NCBI GenBank assembly: GCA_949297365.1
Contig: CASFSL010000020.1
Coordinates: forward strand, 1-49,559
Length of the DNA stretch: 49,559 nt
Direction of reading: 5' to 3'
From: an uncultured Bacteroidales bacterium
GTDB lineage: Bacteria; Bacteroidota; Bacteroidia; Bacteroidales; UBA932
Below are positions 43,172-49,559 of this stretch, piece by piece; position 1 is the first letter of the stretch; every line of letters begins with the position of its first letter. The notes beneath the pieces were generated by a model. It had not been told where the DNA came from, ran no database searches, and was given only the letters and a program-made list of their open reading frames with translations. The translations under genes and the position numbers were made by a program.

Positions 43172-44952
43172 TATTTGTAGATGTCGTTAACGATGCCGGC
43201 ATATCTGGACATTATCTTGGCCCGTTTCAGTTTAAGGGTCTGGGAAAGCATATTGTTCGCTGTGGTCCATTCATCACAGACAAGTCTTTCCCTCTTTATA
43301 TTCTCGTGGGGAGAGGTCTTGCTGTTTACCTCTTCCACCACGCTGTGTATCTTGGCCAGAACTTTAGGGTCTGTGATAAGTTCTTTGTTGTCTGTGTAGT
43401 TGACACCGTGCTTTGCGGCCCAGAAGTGCAGCCTTTCAAAGTCGGGTACGATGATGGCTGATGCGAATTTCTGATTCTCTCCGATGACTATACAGTTCTG
43501 TATGAACGGGGATTCCTTCAGCATATTCTCAATTACCTGTGGAGCCACGTATTTTCCAAGCGATAGTTTGAATATCTCTTTCTTGCGGTCGGTGATTTTC
43601 AGATATTTCCCGTCTACCAGATGACCGATATCTCCGGTGTGCATGAAGCCCTCGCTGTCGATGACCTCTTTCGTCGCATCCGGATTCTTATAGTATCCCA
43701 GCATCACGTGAGGGCCTTTGGTGAGTATCTCACCGTCCTTGGCGAATTTCAGAGTCGTGCCTTCAAGCGGTGTGCCTACTGTACCGATAACGTTGATGCC
43801 ACCTGCCGGGTTGTTTACGGCTATCACCGGCGAGGTCTCAGTCATTCCGTATCCCTCGAATATATGCAGTCTGGCGGCGTTGAACAAGCGGATGATCCTG
43901 GCTTGAATGGACGAGCCTCCGGATACAATCAGCATTTCGTGGCCGCCCAGATTCTCCCTCCAGCGGCTGTATACGAGGCGGTCATACAGGTTGCGTCTCC
44001 AGTTGTAGAACCGGCCTTTATGATAGTTGTCGTAATTGTTGGCGAAGTTCCAGGCCAGGTTATAGATGATTCTTTTGACACCTTTCAGGTTTTTCCCGGC
44101 TGCCTCCAGTTTGGAGTACATCATCTCAAGCACTCTCGGTACTGAGCAGAATCCGTCAGCATGACAGTCAGCCAGGTCTCTTGCGATAGTACCTAAACTC
44201 TCTGCGTAATAGATACTTATACCGATATACTGGTATTCGTAGTTCATGCTCCTCTCGTAGATGTGGCAGAGAGGCAGGAAACTGAGCATCTTCTGGTCCG
44301 GGCCTACTGTCTGCTTTAGAGCATGTCCGTAAGCATTGAACATCATATTGTGGTGGGAGAGCATTACGCCCTTGGGAGTTCCGGTAGTTCCCGATGTGTA
44401 GATGATGGACGCAAGTGAGTCCGTATCCGTCCCGGCCTTAATCTTCTCAATCAGTGGTCGCATCTTTTCTTCAGAAGCCTCACCGATGCGATATAATTCT
44501 CTGATACACAGTATATTATCCGAATCATCCATAAGGATAATGCGGGCAGGAGAATCCATCTTGGCTATGATCGGCTCCAGTTTCTTATACTGGCTCTGAG
44601 TACCTAGAAAGATGATCCTGGCATCGCTGTGGTTGAAAATGTACAGATACTCGTCCGCGCTCAGAGTGGGGTAGACCGGCACATGCACCATCCCGGCCAT
44701 ATTGAGTCCCATATCTACGAAGTTCCATTCCGGGCGGTTGTTGCAGATCGTTATGGCCTTGTCACCGTTTCCGTAACCCAGTGAGGTCAGCGCGTAGGCT
44801 ATAAGGTGTGAGTTCCGGACATAGTCCTTGACACTGAACTTGATCCAGTCCTTTCCGCTGCGGCGGCAAAGCATGTCCTGTTTGTCGGGGAATCTCTCCT
44901 CCAGCTTCGTCAGGAGGTCAAAAGTGCGGGCAACTTCTTGTATCATAGGCAT
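43171..44952 (-). CDS. Long-chain acyl-CoA synthetase (AMP-binding enzyme)
   Basis: 593 residues. IIYTSGTTGTPKGVMLSHHN is the P-loop A3 motif of ANL enzymes. HIFEGYGMTETSPV is motif A5, GFMHTGDIGHLVDGKYLKIT is A7, and DRKKEIFKLSLGKYVAPQVI is A8 with the hinge. Tyr/Lys residues suit a long-chain fatty acid CoA ligase of the FadD15/FAA type. No signal or membrane helix is seen. ATG 44952 is used; a second ATG lies two codons on. A -7 box at 44963-44970 leaves a very short leader. Confidence 0.92.
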   Translation of the reverse strand: MPMIQEVARTFDLLTKLEERFPDKQDMLCRRSGKDWIKFSVKDYVRNSHLIAYALTSLGYGNGDKAITICNNRPEWNFVDMGLNMAGMVHVPVYPTLSADEYLYIFNHSDARIIFLGTQSQYKKLEPIIAKMDSPARIILMDDSDNILCIRELYRIGEASEEKMRPLIEKIKAGTDTDSLASIIYTSGTTGTPKGVMLSHHNMMFNAYGHALKQTVGPDQKMLSFLPLCHIYERSMNYEYQYIGISIYYAESLGTIARDLADCHADGFCSVPRVLEMMYSKLEAAGKNLKGVKRIIYNLAWNFANNYDNYHKGRFYNWRRNLYDRLVYSRWRENLGGHEMLIVSGGSSIQARIIRLFNAARLHIFEGYGMTETSPVIAVNNPAGGINVIGTVGTPLEGTTLKFAKDGEILTKGPHVMLGYYKNPDATKEVIDSEGFMHTGDIGHLVDGKYLKITDRKKEIFKLSLGKYVAPQVIENMLKESPFIQNCIVIGENQKFASAIIVPDFERLHFWAAKHGVNYTDNKELITDPKVLAKIHSVVEEVNSKTSPHENIKRERLVCDEWTTANNMLSQTLKLKRAKIMSRYAGIVNDIYK

Positions 44953-44962
44953 CGTTTTGGGA

Positions 44963-44970
44963 CAAAGATA
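44963..44970 (-). promoter_or_regulatory. -7 element (TATCTTTG) of the acyl-CoA synthetase gene
   Basis: On the minus strand an exact TAnnTTTG match ends 11 bases before the ATG. It lies just after the T run of the gcvH terminator. Confidence 0.5.
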
Positions 44971-44972
44971 AT

Positions 44973-45008
44973 AAAAAAAGCCGGACAGCTGACAACGGGT
45001 CCGGCTTT
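44973..45008 (-). terminator. Intrinsic terminator after gcvH
   Basis: Perfect 10-bp arms AAAGCCGGAC (44977-44986) and GTCCGGCTTT (44999-45008), with a 12-base loop and seven T on the minus strand. It lies 22 bases after the gcvH stop. Confidence 0.88.
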
Positions 45009-45030
45009 ATCTGTATATGTTCCGAATGGC

Positions 45031-45405
45031 TTAGAGGATGGCTGCGTATGCGTCAGCGTCCATAAGCTCGTTAACCTCGGCGGGGTTGGACATTCTGATC
45101 TTGATCATCCAGCCTTCTCCGTAGGGATCGCTGTTGACAGTCTGGGGAGCCTCCTCCAGAGCTGCGTTGACCTCGATAATCTCACCTGATACAGGCATGA
45201 AGGCGTCCGCAACGGTCTTCACAGCCTCGATGGCTCCGAATACTTCTTCTTTGGCAAGATTCTCGCCCTGAGTCTGGATGTCAACGAAAACGATGTCTCC
45301 GAGCTGGTCCTGAGCGTAGTCAGTGATACCTACAGTAGCGATATCGCCCTCTACTTTGACCCATTCGTGATCTTTTGTGTACTTCAAATTGCTAGGTATA
45401 TTCAT
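45031..45405 (-). CDS. gcvH: Glycine cleavage system H protein
   Basis: 124 residues. The lipoyl-lysine is Lys63 in EVFGAIEAVKTVADAFMPVS, with the flanking GEIIEVNAALEEAPQTVNSD and DPYGEGWMIKI as in other H proteins. YTKDHEWVKVEGDIATVGIT is the family start. It carries the aminomethyl group between the P, T and L proteins; none of those genes is in the window. It has its own promoter and terminator, so is monocistronic. Confidence 0.96.
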   Translation of the reverse strand: MNIPSNLKYTKDHEWVKVEGDIATVGITDYAQDQLGDIVFVDIQTQGENLAKEEVFGAIEAVKTVADAFMPVSGEIIEVNAALEEAPQTVNSDPYGEGWMIKIRMSNPAEVNELMDADAYAAIL

Positions 45406-45435
45406 AACCGGTTATAATTAAATGTTAAACTGCTG

Positions 45436-45467
45436 CAAATGTATTAAAAAGTAAAAGACCCTACAAG
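45436..45467 (-). promoter_or_regulatory. Promoter of gcvH
   Basis: On the minus strand CTTG (45467-45464) and TACATTTG (45443-45436) are separated by 20 bp. The -7 box is an exact TAnnTTTG match and the -33 keeps TTG. It overlaps the ruvA 3' end. Confidence 0.6.
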
Positions 45468-46045
45468 ATTTTTAAGGCTTTTTTGATGATGTCCTCCAGA
45501 CTCAGTCCAGGCTCCTTGCGGACTATGGACGCAACGGCTTTTTCCACAGCGTTTTTGGTAAATCCGAGCATTATCAGGGCCGAGCAGGCCTCCTGTGTAT
45601 TGGCTCCTGTGCCGCCGGATGTCAGGTCCAGTGCCGCTCCGCTGCCGCGGGCAATCTTGTCCTTCAGCTCGATTATGACCTTCTGGGCGGTCTTGAGTCC
45701 GATGCCCTTGACGGCCTTGATGCGGTTGACGTCACCAGAGGCCACAGCTGCCGACACCTCGTCCGGGGTGAGGGACGAGAGCATCATCCTGGCCGTGTTG
45801 GGCCCGATGCCCGATACCGAGATAAGCAGGGTGAATATCCGCCGCTCCTCCTTGTCGAAGAAGCCGTACAGCGTCTCCTCGTCCTCCCTCACGTGATGAT
45901 ATACGTAGAGCCGTGCCTCGCGGGCATCCCGGAGTCTCTCGTAGGTATTCAGAGATATCTGCATCAGATAGCCTATGCCGCAGCATTCTATCACGGCCTC
46001 CGCCGGATTGAGCTCTTCGATGCTGCCTCTTATATAGTCGTACAT
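45461..46045 (-). CDS. ruvA: Holliday junction DNA-binding protein RuvA
   Basis: 194 residues. The N-terminal OB fold is MYDYIRGSIEELNPAEAVIE, followed by DEETLYGFFDKEERRIFTLL. Two helix-hairpin-helix motifs lie in LLISVSGIGPNTARMML and VNRIKAVKGIGLKTAQKVII. The C-terminal RuvB-binding domain ends the protein (LGFTKNAVEKAVASIV). It tetramerises on Holliday junctions and guides RuvB. It is divergent from sufS with overlapping promoter regions. Confidence 0.96.
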   Translation of the reverse strand: MYDYIRGSIEELNPAEAVIECCGIGYLMQISLNTYERLRDAREARLYVYHHVREDEETLYGFFDKEERRIFTLLISVSGIGPNTARMMLSSLTPDEVSAAVASGDVNRIKAVKGIGLKTAQKVIIELKDKIARGSGAALDLTSGGTGANTQEACSALIMLGFTKNAVEKAVASIVRKEPGLSLEDIIKKALKIL

Positions 46046-46071
46046 AATCCTGATACGTAAATATTATTCTG

Positions 46072-46079
46072 CAAAATTA
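46072..46079 (-). promoter_or_regulatory. -7 element (TAATTTTG) of ruvA
   Basis: An exact TAnnTTTG match on the minus strand, 26 bases before the ruvA ATG. Only 2 bp separate it from the sufS -7 box on the other strand. Confidence 0.5.
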
Positions 46080-46081
46080 AT

Positions 46082-46089
46082 TACTTTTG
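46082..46089 (+). promoter_or_regulatory. -7 element (TACTTTTG) of sufS
   Basis: An exact TAnnTTTG match ending 20 bases before ATG 46110. It overlaps the GTG at 46089 that would be the longest possible start, which argues for ATG 46110. Confidence 0.55.
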
Positions 46090-46109
46090 TGAAATTTTTG
46101 AAAGACGGT

Positions 46110-47336
46110 ATGAACGCAGTAATAGAAAATATAAGAGCGCAGTTCCCGTATCTTGAAAGTACGGTGAGGGACGGCAGGCCGCTGGTGTATATGGACAGCG
46201 CGGCCACCTCGCAGAAGCCCCGCAGCGTCATCTCCTGCATGAGTTCATGGCTGGCTGAGGCCAATGCCAACGTACACAGGGCTATATACGGTCTGGCGGC
46301 AGAGGCTACCGACCATTACGAGGCCGGCCGCGAGGCTGTACGCTCTCTGCTCAATGCCGCATCGAAGGACGAGATAGTGCTGACTTCCGGCACTACGGCA
46401 TCGATTAATCTGCTTGCCAATACTTTCGGAGCAAAATACATCAAGGCCGGGGACGAGATCCTGGTCTCGGAGGGCGAGCATCATTCCAACCTGGTGCCCT
46501 GGCAGATGCTCTGTGAGCGCAGCGGTGCCCGCCTGAGATTTATCCCTGTGGAAGAGAATGGCGAATGGGATCTGCGGGAGGCTGAGCGGATACTGTCCGA
46601 AGGCAGGGTCCGGCTGGTCTCCGCCGCTCACATCTCCAACGTCCTGGGCATCGTCAATCCCGTCGAGGAGCTTGTGGCGATGGCGCACAGGCACGGGGCT
46701 GCCGTGCATCTGGACGGAGCGCAGGGGATCGTCCACGAGGAGGTGGATGTAAGGCGCATAGGGTGCGATTTCTACTCGTTTTCGGGACACAAGCTGTATG
46801 CAGCCACCGGCTCGGGCGTGCTCTATGGCCGGAAGGATCTGCTGGAGACTCTGCCGCCCTGGATGGGGGGAGGGGAGATGGTCGATACCGTGACTTTCCA
46901 GAAGACTACGTATGCTCCGGTGCCGCTGAGATTTGAGGCTGGAACTCCAAACTTCATATCGGCAGCCACTTTAAAGCCGGCTATTGATTTCGTTACCTCA
47001 ATACGGATACCTGAAGTCAGGTCCAATGAGAAAGAGATGACCTCCTATCTCATCAGTGAGATGAAGTCTATAGACGGGCTGAGGCTGTACGGCACGGGCG
47101 GCAGGAAATGCCCTCTGCTGTCTTTTACGGTGGACGGGGCGCATCACAGCGATATCGCCACTCTGCTGGACAAGATGAACATCGCGGTGCGCTCGGGCCT
47201 GATGTGCTCGGAGCCGCTTATAGACAAGTTCGGCCGGACCGGCATGGTGCGCGTATCCCTCGGGCCGTACAATACCCTGGAGGAGTGTGAGTATCTTATC
47301 AAGTCACTTAGAAGAACCGTTAAAATGTTACGATAA
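46110..47336 (+). CDS. sufS: Cysteine desulfurase SufS
   Basis: 408 residues. The PLP lysine is Lys228 in FSGHKLYAATGSGVLYG, the persulfide cysteine is Cys366 in AVRSGLMCSEPLIDKFG, and the PLP-site His is in SEGEHHSNLVPWQ. The positions match E. coli SufS (Lys226, Cys364). It removes sulfur from cysteine for Fe-S cluster assembly. ATG 46110 is preferred over GTG 46089 because of the promoter position. The stop shares one base with sufE. The scaffold genes sufBCD, which often precede sufS, are not here. Confidence 0.94.
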   Translation: MNAVIENIRAQFPYLESTVRDGRPLVYMDSAATSQKPRSVISCMSSWLAEANANVHRAIYGLAAEATDHYEAGREAVRSLLNAASKDEIVLTSGTTASINLLANTFGAKYIKAGDEILVSEGEHHSNLVPWQMLCERSGARLRFIPVEENGEWDLREAERILSEGRVRLVSAAHISNVLGIVNPVEELVAMAHRHGAAVHLDGAQGIVHEEVDVRRIGCDFYSFSGHKLYAATGSGVLYGRKDLLETLPPWMGGGEMVDTVTFQKTTYAPVPLRFEAGTPNFISAATLKPAIDFVTSIRIPEVRSNEKEMTSYLISEMKSIDGLRLYGTGGRKCPLLSFTVDGAHHSDIATLLDKMNIAVRSGLMCSEPLIDKFGRTGMVRVSLGPYNTLEECEYLIKSLRRTVKMLR

Positions 47337-47761
47337 TGGAAGCAACAGTACAGGATGTCCAGCAGGAGATAGTGGACGAGTTCTCCGCATTCGACGACTG
47401 GATGGACAAATACGAATATCTCATCGAGCTGGGCAAGTCCCTGCCGGTGATAGACGAGAAAAACAAGCAGGAGGACCGGCTCATCAAGGGCTGTCAGTCC
47501 CGGGTATGGCTCAACACCGAGCTGCGTGACGGACGGCTGTACTTCACGGCAGACAGTGACGCCATCATCACCAAGGGCATAATCTCCCTGCTTATAAGGG
47601 TGTACAACGGACGGACTCCAGAGGAGATACTGGCTGCGGACAACAGCTTCATCGACCGGATCGGTCTCAAGGAGAACCTTTCTCCGACCCGGGCCAACGG
47701 ACTGGTGTCCATGATGGAGCAGATAAGGGAGGACGCTCTCCGCTACAGTAAGGAACAATAG
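47336..47761 (+). CDS. sufE: Sulfur acceptor SufE
   Basis: 141 residues. The acceptor Cys53 lies in LIKGCQSRVWLNTEL, the family hallmark, with DWMDKYEYLIELGKSLP before it. It takes persulfide from SufS and stimulates its activity. The one-base overlap (TAATG) with sufS indicates translational coupling. Confidence 0.94.
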   Translation: MEATVQDVQQEIVDEFSAFDDWMDKYEYLIELGKSLPVIDEKNKQEDRLIKGCQSRVWLNTELRDGRLYFTADSDAIITKGIISLLIRVYNGRTPEEILAADNSFIDRIGLKENLSPTRANGLVSMMEQIREDALRYSKEQ

Positions 47762-47771
47762 ACTGAAGGAT

Positions 47772-48083
47772 ATGGACAAAGCAACGCTTACCCGCGATGT
47801 CGTGCGGGCCCTCAGACAGGTGTACGACCCGGAGATACCGGTCAACATCTACGATCTCGGCCTCATCTATGACATCACTATAGACGATGACCATAAGGTC
47901 TTCATCAAGATGACCATGACCGCTCCCAACTGCCCGATGTCGGACATGCTGCTGGAAGACGTGCATACGGCTGTGGCCGATACGCCGGGAGTTACAGACG
48001 TGGCCATAGAGATAACATTCGATCCGCCATGGGACAAGTCCCGCATGAGTGACGAGGCCTTACTGGAACTGGGACTGCTATGA
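47772..48083 (+). CDS. DUF59/MIP18-family Fe-S assembly protein (SufT-like)
   Basis: 103 residues forming a single DUF59 domain. LRQVYDPEIPVNIYDLGLIY is the family signature, MTAPNCPMSDMLLEDV contains the conserved Cys, and VAIEITFDPPWDKSRMSDEA is the usual end. Proteins of this family help in Fe-S cluster maturation or in carrier steps of phenylacetate-type pathways; next to sufS-sufE the first is expected. It starts 10 bases after sufE and overlaps folK by 4 bases. Confidence 0.88.
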   Translation: MDKATLTRDVVRALRQVYDPEIPVNIYDLGLIYDITIDDDHKVFIKMTMTAPNCPMSDMLLEDVHTAVADTPGVTDVAIEITFDPPWDKSRMSDEALLELGLL

Positions 48084-48541
48084 TACCTGAGAAAGAGCCG
48101 GTAAGAGCCTACCTTATCCTGGGCAGCAACATGGGGGACCGGCGCCGCAACCTCAGCATAGCCGTCTCGTTGCTCGTTACTGAACTGGCCCCCTGGCTTT
48201 TCTCCGACGTGCGCGAGTCCGATGTGCTTGAGACCGAGCCGTGGGGTATGCCTGAGGGGACAGAGCCTTTCATGAACCAGGCGATATCTTTTGAGACCAC
48301 AGTCCCGCCCGAGGATCTGCTGAAAGTCTGCAAATGGGTGGAGCACAAGCTGGGCCGCCCCGACCACGAGCCGGAGTTCGACGGGACCCGCCGCATCTAC
48401 CATCCCCGCATCATCGACATCGACATCGCCCTTTACGGCGACCGTACGGTGAGCACCCCCGAACTCACCATTCCGCATCCACAGGTTGAGGAACGGGCCT
48501 ACGCCAAGCACCTTCTCTCCCAGATTGTGACCGAAAGTTAA
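48080..48541 (+). CDS. folK: HPPK (2-amino-4-hydroxy-6-hydroxymethyldihydropteridine pyrophosphokinase)
   Basis: 153 residues. AYLILGSNMGDRRRNLSIAV is the substrate-binding start. The metal-binding Asp pair is in HPRIIDIDIALYGDR, preceded by the conserved GTRRIYHPRI. It pyrophosphorylates the pterin before fusion with PABA in folate synthesis, linking functionally to folA/thyA 31 kb away. It is the last gene of the sufS unit, coupled to the DUF59 gene by a 4-base overlap. Confidence 0.93.
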   Translation: MIPEKEPVRAYLILGSNMGDRRRNLSIAVSLLVTELAPWLFSDVRESDVLETEPWGMPEGTEPFMNQAISFETTVPPEDLLKVCKWVEHKLGRPDHEPEFDGTRRIYHPRIIDIDIALYGDRTVSTPELTIPHPQVEERAYAKHLLSQIVTES

Positions 48542-48589
48542 TTTCTGACTTCTGTCATCGGCTTCACTGCCTGTTTTCTTTTCCAGCCC

Positions 48590-48713
48590 GGGACCTGTCA
48601 GGCGGCTGTTCGATGTCATCTTCTACATGGTGCGCTACGTGGCATCAGCTCATTTGGCTGGAGCGCGACACTGGCAGTGTCGAGGTTAATCGGTTCGACT
48701 CCGGTATGCTCCA
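48590..48713 (+). pseudogene. Relic: SNF-transporter 3' fragment fused to a damaged tRNA-Ala
   Basis: Bases 48600-48644 read RRLFDVIFYMVRYVA, matching the C-terminal segment of the symporter at 14844-16172 (RRLYDVIFYMVRYVA). At 48639-48713 a tRNA-Ala(GGC)-like sequence follows directly. Its anticodon arm CGACA-CTGGCAG-TGTCG is intact, but there is a U2-C71 mismatch, C at position 8, a 6-base variable region and a weakened T-stem. In the intact locus (minus strand, 14.7-14.9 kb) the two are separated by about 120 bp that are missing here. It is not likely to be a working tRNA. Confidence 0.75.
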
Positions 48714-48723
48714 CAAAGGTGCC

Positions 48724-49398
48724 TTAGAAACTTTGTGTGACGGAGCACTGAAACTGCCTGCTGTCCACACTGACCATCACGGTGAAGGTACACTTGCCTA
48801 TACCTTCGGGTATTTCGGTGAAATGCAGCCAGCATCTTGGCTCTATGGCTTTCAATCCGTCAGTATCTATCTCCGTCCCTACGGTCTCTATCGGATAAAG
48901 ATTTGATTTTGGATAGTCTATCCATGAAGGCATGTCGTATAAGGCAGTATATCCGCTTTGAATGAACTCATACGCCGACAGTGCTCTCAGTACCACTACA
49001 CCGCCAAGGCTCTTGCCGGCCTCTATGCCGAGAAAATCCCTGTCGCAGACGATGTCCACCGAATATACGGTTCCTGCAACGGCACATGCATAATCCGGAG
49101 TGGTCTCTTCTGTATAGGATGTGTCTCCCAATGACTCCGAGAGTTTCCTGAACATAGCGGAATCCTTGTACTGATGCGTGATGTCATCGCCCTTGAATAT
49201 CAGAGTCCAGGTACTGTCTGTGTCAAAGTAGGCATTACCGATGCTTATGCTGTCAGGTATGATATATGTGTTTATGAAATGCCCTGTAACATCTGTACCG
49301 CTTACAGGAAAGACTTTCTCGTCCTTTTGACATCCGCTCGCAAAGAGCAAGGCCACTACGGATAAGACTATGATGTGTCTTGATGATAATGTTCTCAT
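48724..49398 (-). CDS. Small lipoprotein of unknown function
   Basis: About 224 residues (start at ATG 49398; ATG 49410 is four codons longer). The signal peptide ends LFASGC, a good lipobox. The mature part has no motif I recognise; it looks beta-rich, with an acidic early section (DEKVFPVSGTDVTGHFINTY) and a C-terminal segment resembling a transport or adhesin jellyroll (FTEIPEGIGKCTFTVMVSVD). It stands alone, between the tRNA relic and an IS transposase start on the right. I do not assign a function. Confidence 0.75.
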   Translation of the reverse strand: MRTLSSRHIIVLSVVALLFASGCQKDEKVFPVSGTDVTGHFINTYIIPDSISIGNAYFDTDSTWTLIFKGDDITHQYKDSAMFRKLSESLGDTSYTEETTPDYACAVAGTVYSVDIVCDRDFLGIEAGKSLGGVVVLRALSAYEFIQSGYTALYDMPSWIDYPKSNLYPIETVGTEIDTDGLKAIEPRCWLHFTEIPEGIGKCTFTVMVSVDSRQFQCSVTQSF

Positions 49399-49506
49399 AC
49401 TTTGCTTCAATTTAGAATCTGTTTAAATTTATTTATAATTAATTGTAAATCAGTAGGTTAATTGGAATATTTTTCGTAACTTTAAGGTTGTCAAGACATT
49501 AAAGTT

Positions 49507-49559
49507 ATGCATAAGTACCCAACCAACCTGACTGATAAACAGTGGCAAGTTATAAAAAA
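49507..49559 (+). mobile_element. N-terminus of an IS5-type transposase (cut by window edge)
   Basis: The frame from ATG 49507 begins MHKYPTNLTDKQWQVIK, the usual opening of IS5-family (DUF4096-type) transposases, which start with a YP-x-LTD-xQW motif. Only 17 residues are visible. The left end of the element must lie in 49399-49506; AATCTGTTTAAATTT near 49413-49428 is a candidate terminal sequence, with low certainty. Confidence 0.7.

Noticed and set aside
14695-48713. The two tRNA-Ala-like sequences as attL/attR of a 34-kb integrated island
   Set aside because: They are in opposite orientation, the interval is full of housekeeping genes and contains no integrase.
48613-48906. 97-codon frame after folK
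   Set aside because: It runs through the tRNA relic and the 3' end of the minus-strand lipoprotein gene; no signal or domain.

Overview
The window reads as chromosomal DNA of a member of the Bacteroidota, most likely Bacteroidales, of moderate GC content. The evidence is: (i) promoters of the Bacteroides type (-7 TAnnTTTG, with TTTG about 19-21 bp upstream) in front of many genes, and an absence of Shine-Dalgarno sites; (ii) gene orders I know from Bacteroidales, such as coaX / outer-membrane protein / TPR protein / lptC / PpiD-type foldase, ruvB / polysaccharide flippase, and a TPR sensor fused to a membrane-spanning AraC-type regulator; (iii) the protein families themselves. I cannot name a genus.

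Layout. 0-6.6 kb: a membrane-bound TPR/AraC-type regulator followed by three paralogous surface lipoproteins made of two or three Big2 Ig-like domains plus a shared C-terminal domain. 6.6-9.8 kb: a ~125-bp imperfect hairpin in the convergent gap, then two tandem DHA2-type MFS exporters on the minus strand. 9.9-14.7 kb: a decayed RhuM gene, a lipoprotein M49-like metallopeptidase overlapping a DUF3089 hydrolase, and a secreted WG-repeat/caspase-fold protein. 14.7-17.5 kb (minus): tRNA-Ala(GGC), an SNF-family sodium symporter, folA and thyA. 17.5-18.9 kb: repeats, a promoter inside a perfect palindrome, and an AAA/DUF4143 ATPase broken by one missing base. 18.9-29.4 kb (minus): a secreted EEP phosphatase/nuclease and the envelope block ppiD-lptC-TPR-OMP-coaX-mfd. 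29.4-29.66 kb: an AT-rich divergent gap. 29.66-36.8 kb (plus): ruvB, a glycosyltransferase, a flippase, sdhA, sdhB and an alpha/beta hydrolase. 36.8-39.8 kb (minus): hflX, tonB, mdh. 39.9-42.3 kb: ybeY-mnmG. 42.3-46.0 kb (minus): a GNAT acetyltransferase, acyl-CoA ligase, gcvH, ruvA. 46.1-48.5 kb (plus): sufS-sufE-DUF59-folK. 48.5-49.56 kb: a relic of a transporter end fused to a damaged tRNA-Ala, a small lipoprotein, and the start of a transposase cut by the window edge.

How the genes work together. The window is mostly housekeeping: folate/thymidylate (folA-thyA, folK), Fe-S assembly (sufS-sufE-DUF59), central metabolism (sdhAB, mdh, gcvH), repair and recombination (mfd, ruvA, ruvB), tRNA/ribosome maintenance (mnmG, ybeY, hflX) and envelope assembly (ppiD, lptC, OMP, tonB, glycosyltransferase/flippase). 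The accessory part is the left 19 kb.

The most notable unlisted signal is a pair of identical 16-bp palindromes, TGTTCCACGTGGAACA. One lies inside the mnmG coding sequence and one fills the 22-bp gap after it. They match the parS centromere site bound by ParB, and so suggest that this segment lies in the origin-proximal part of the chromosome. No stretch longer than about 300 bases is without a gene; the longest gap is 29383-29659.
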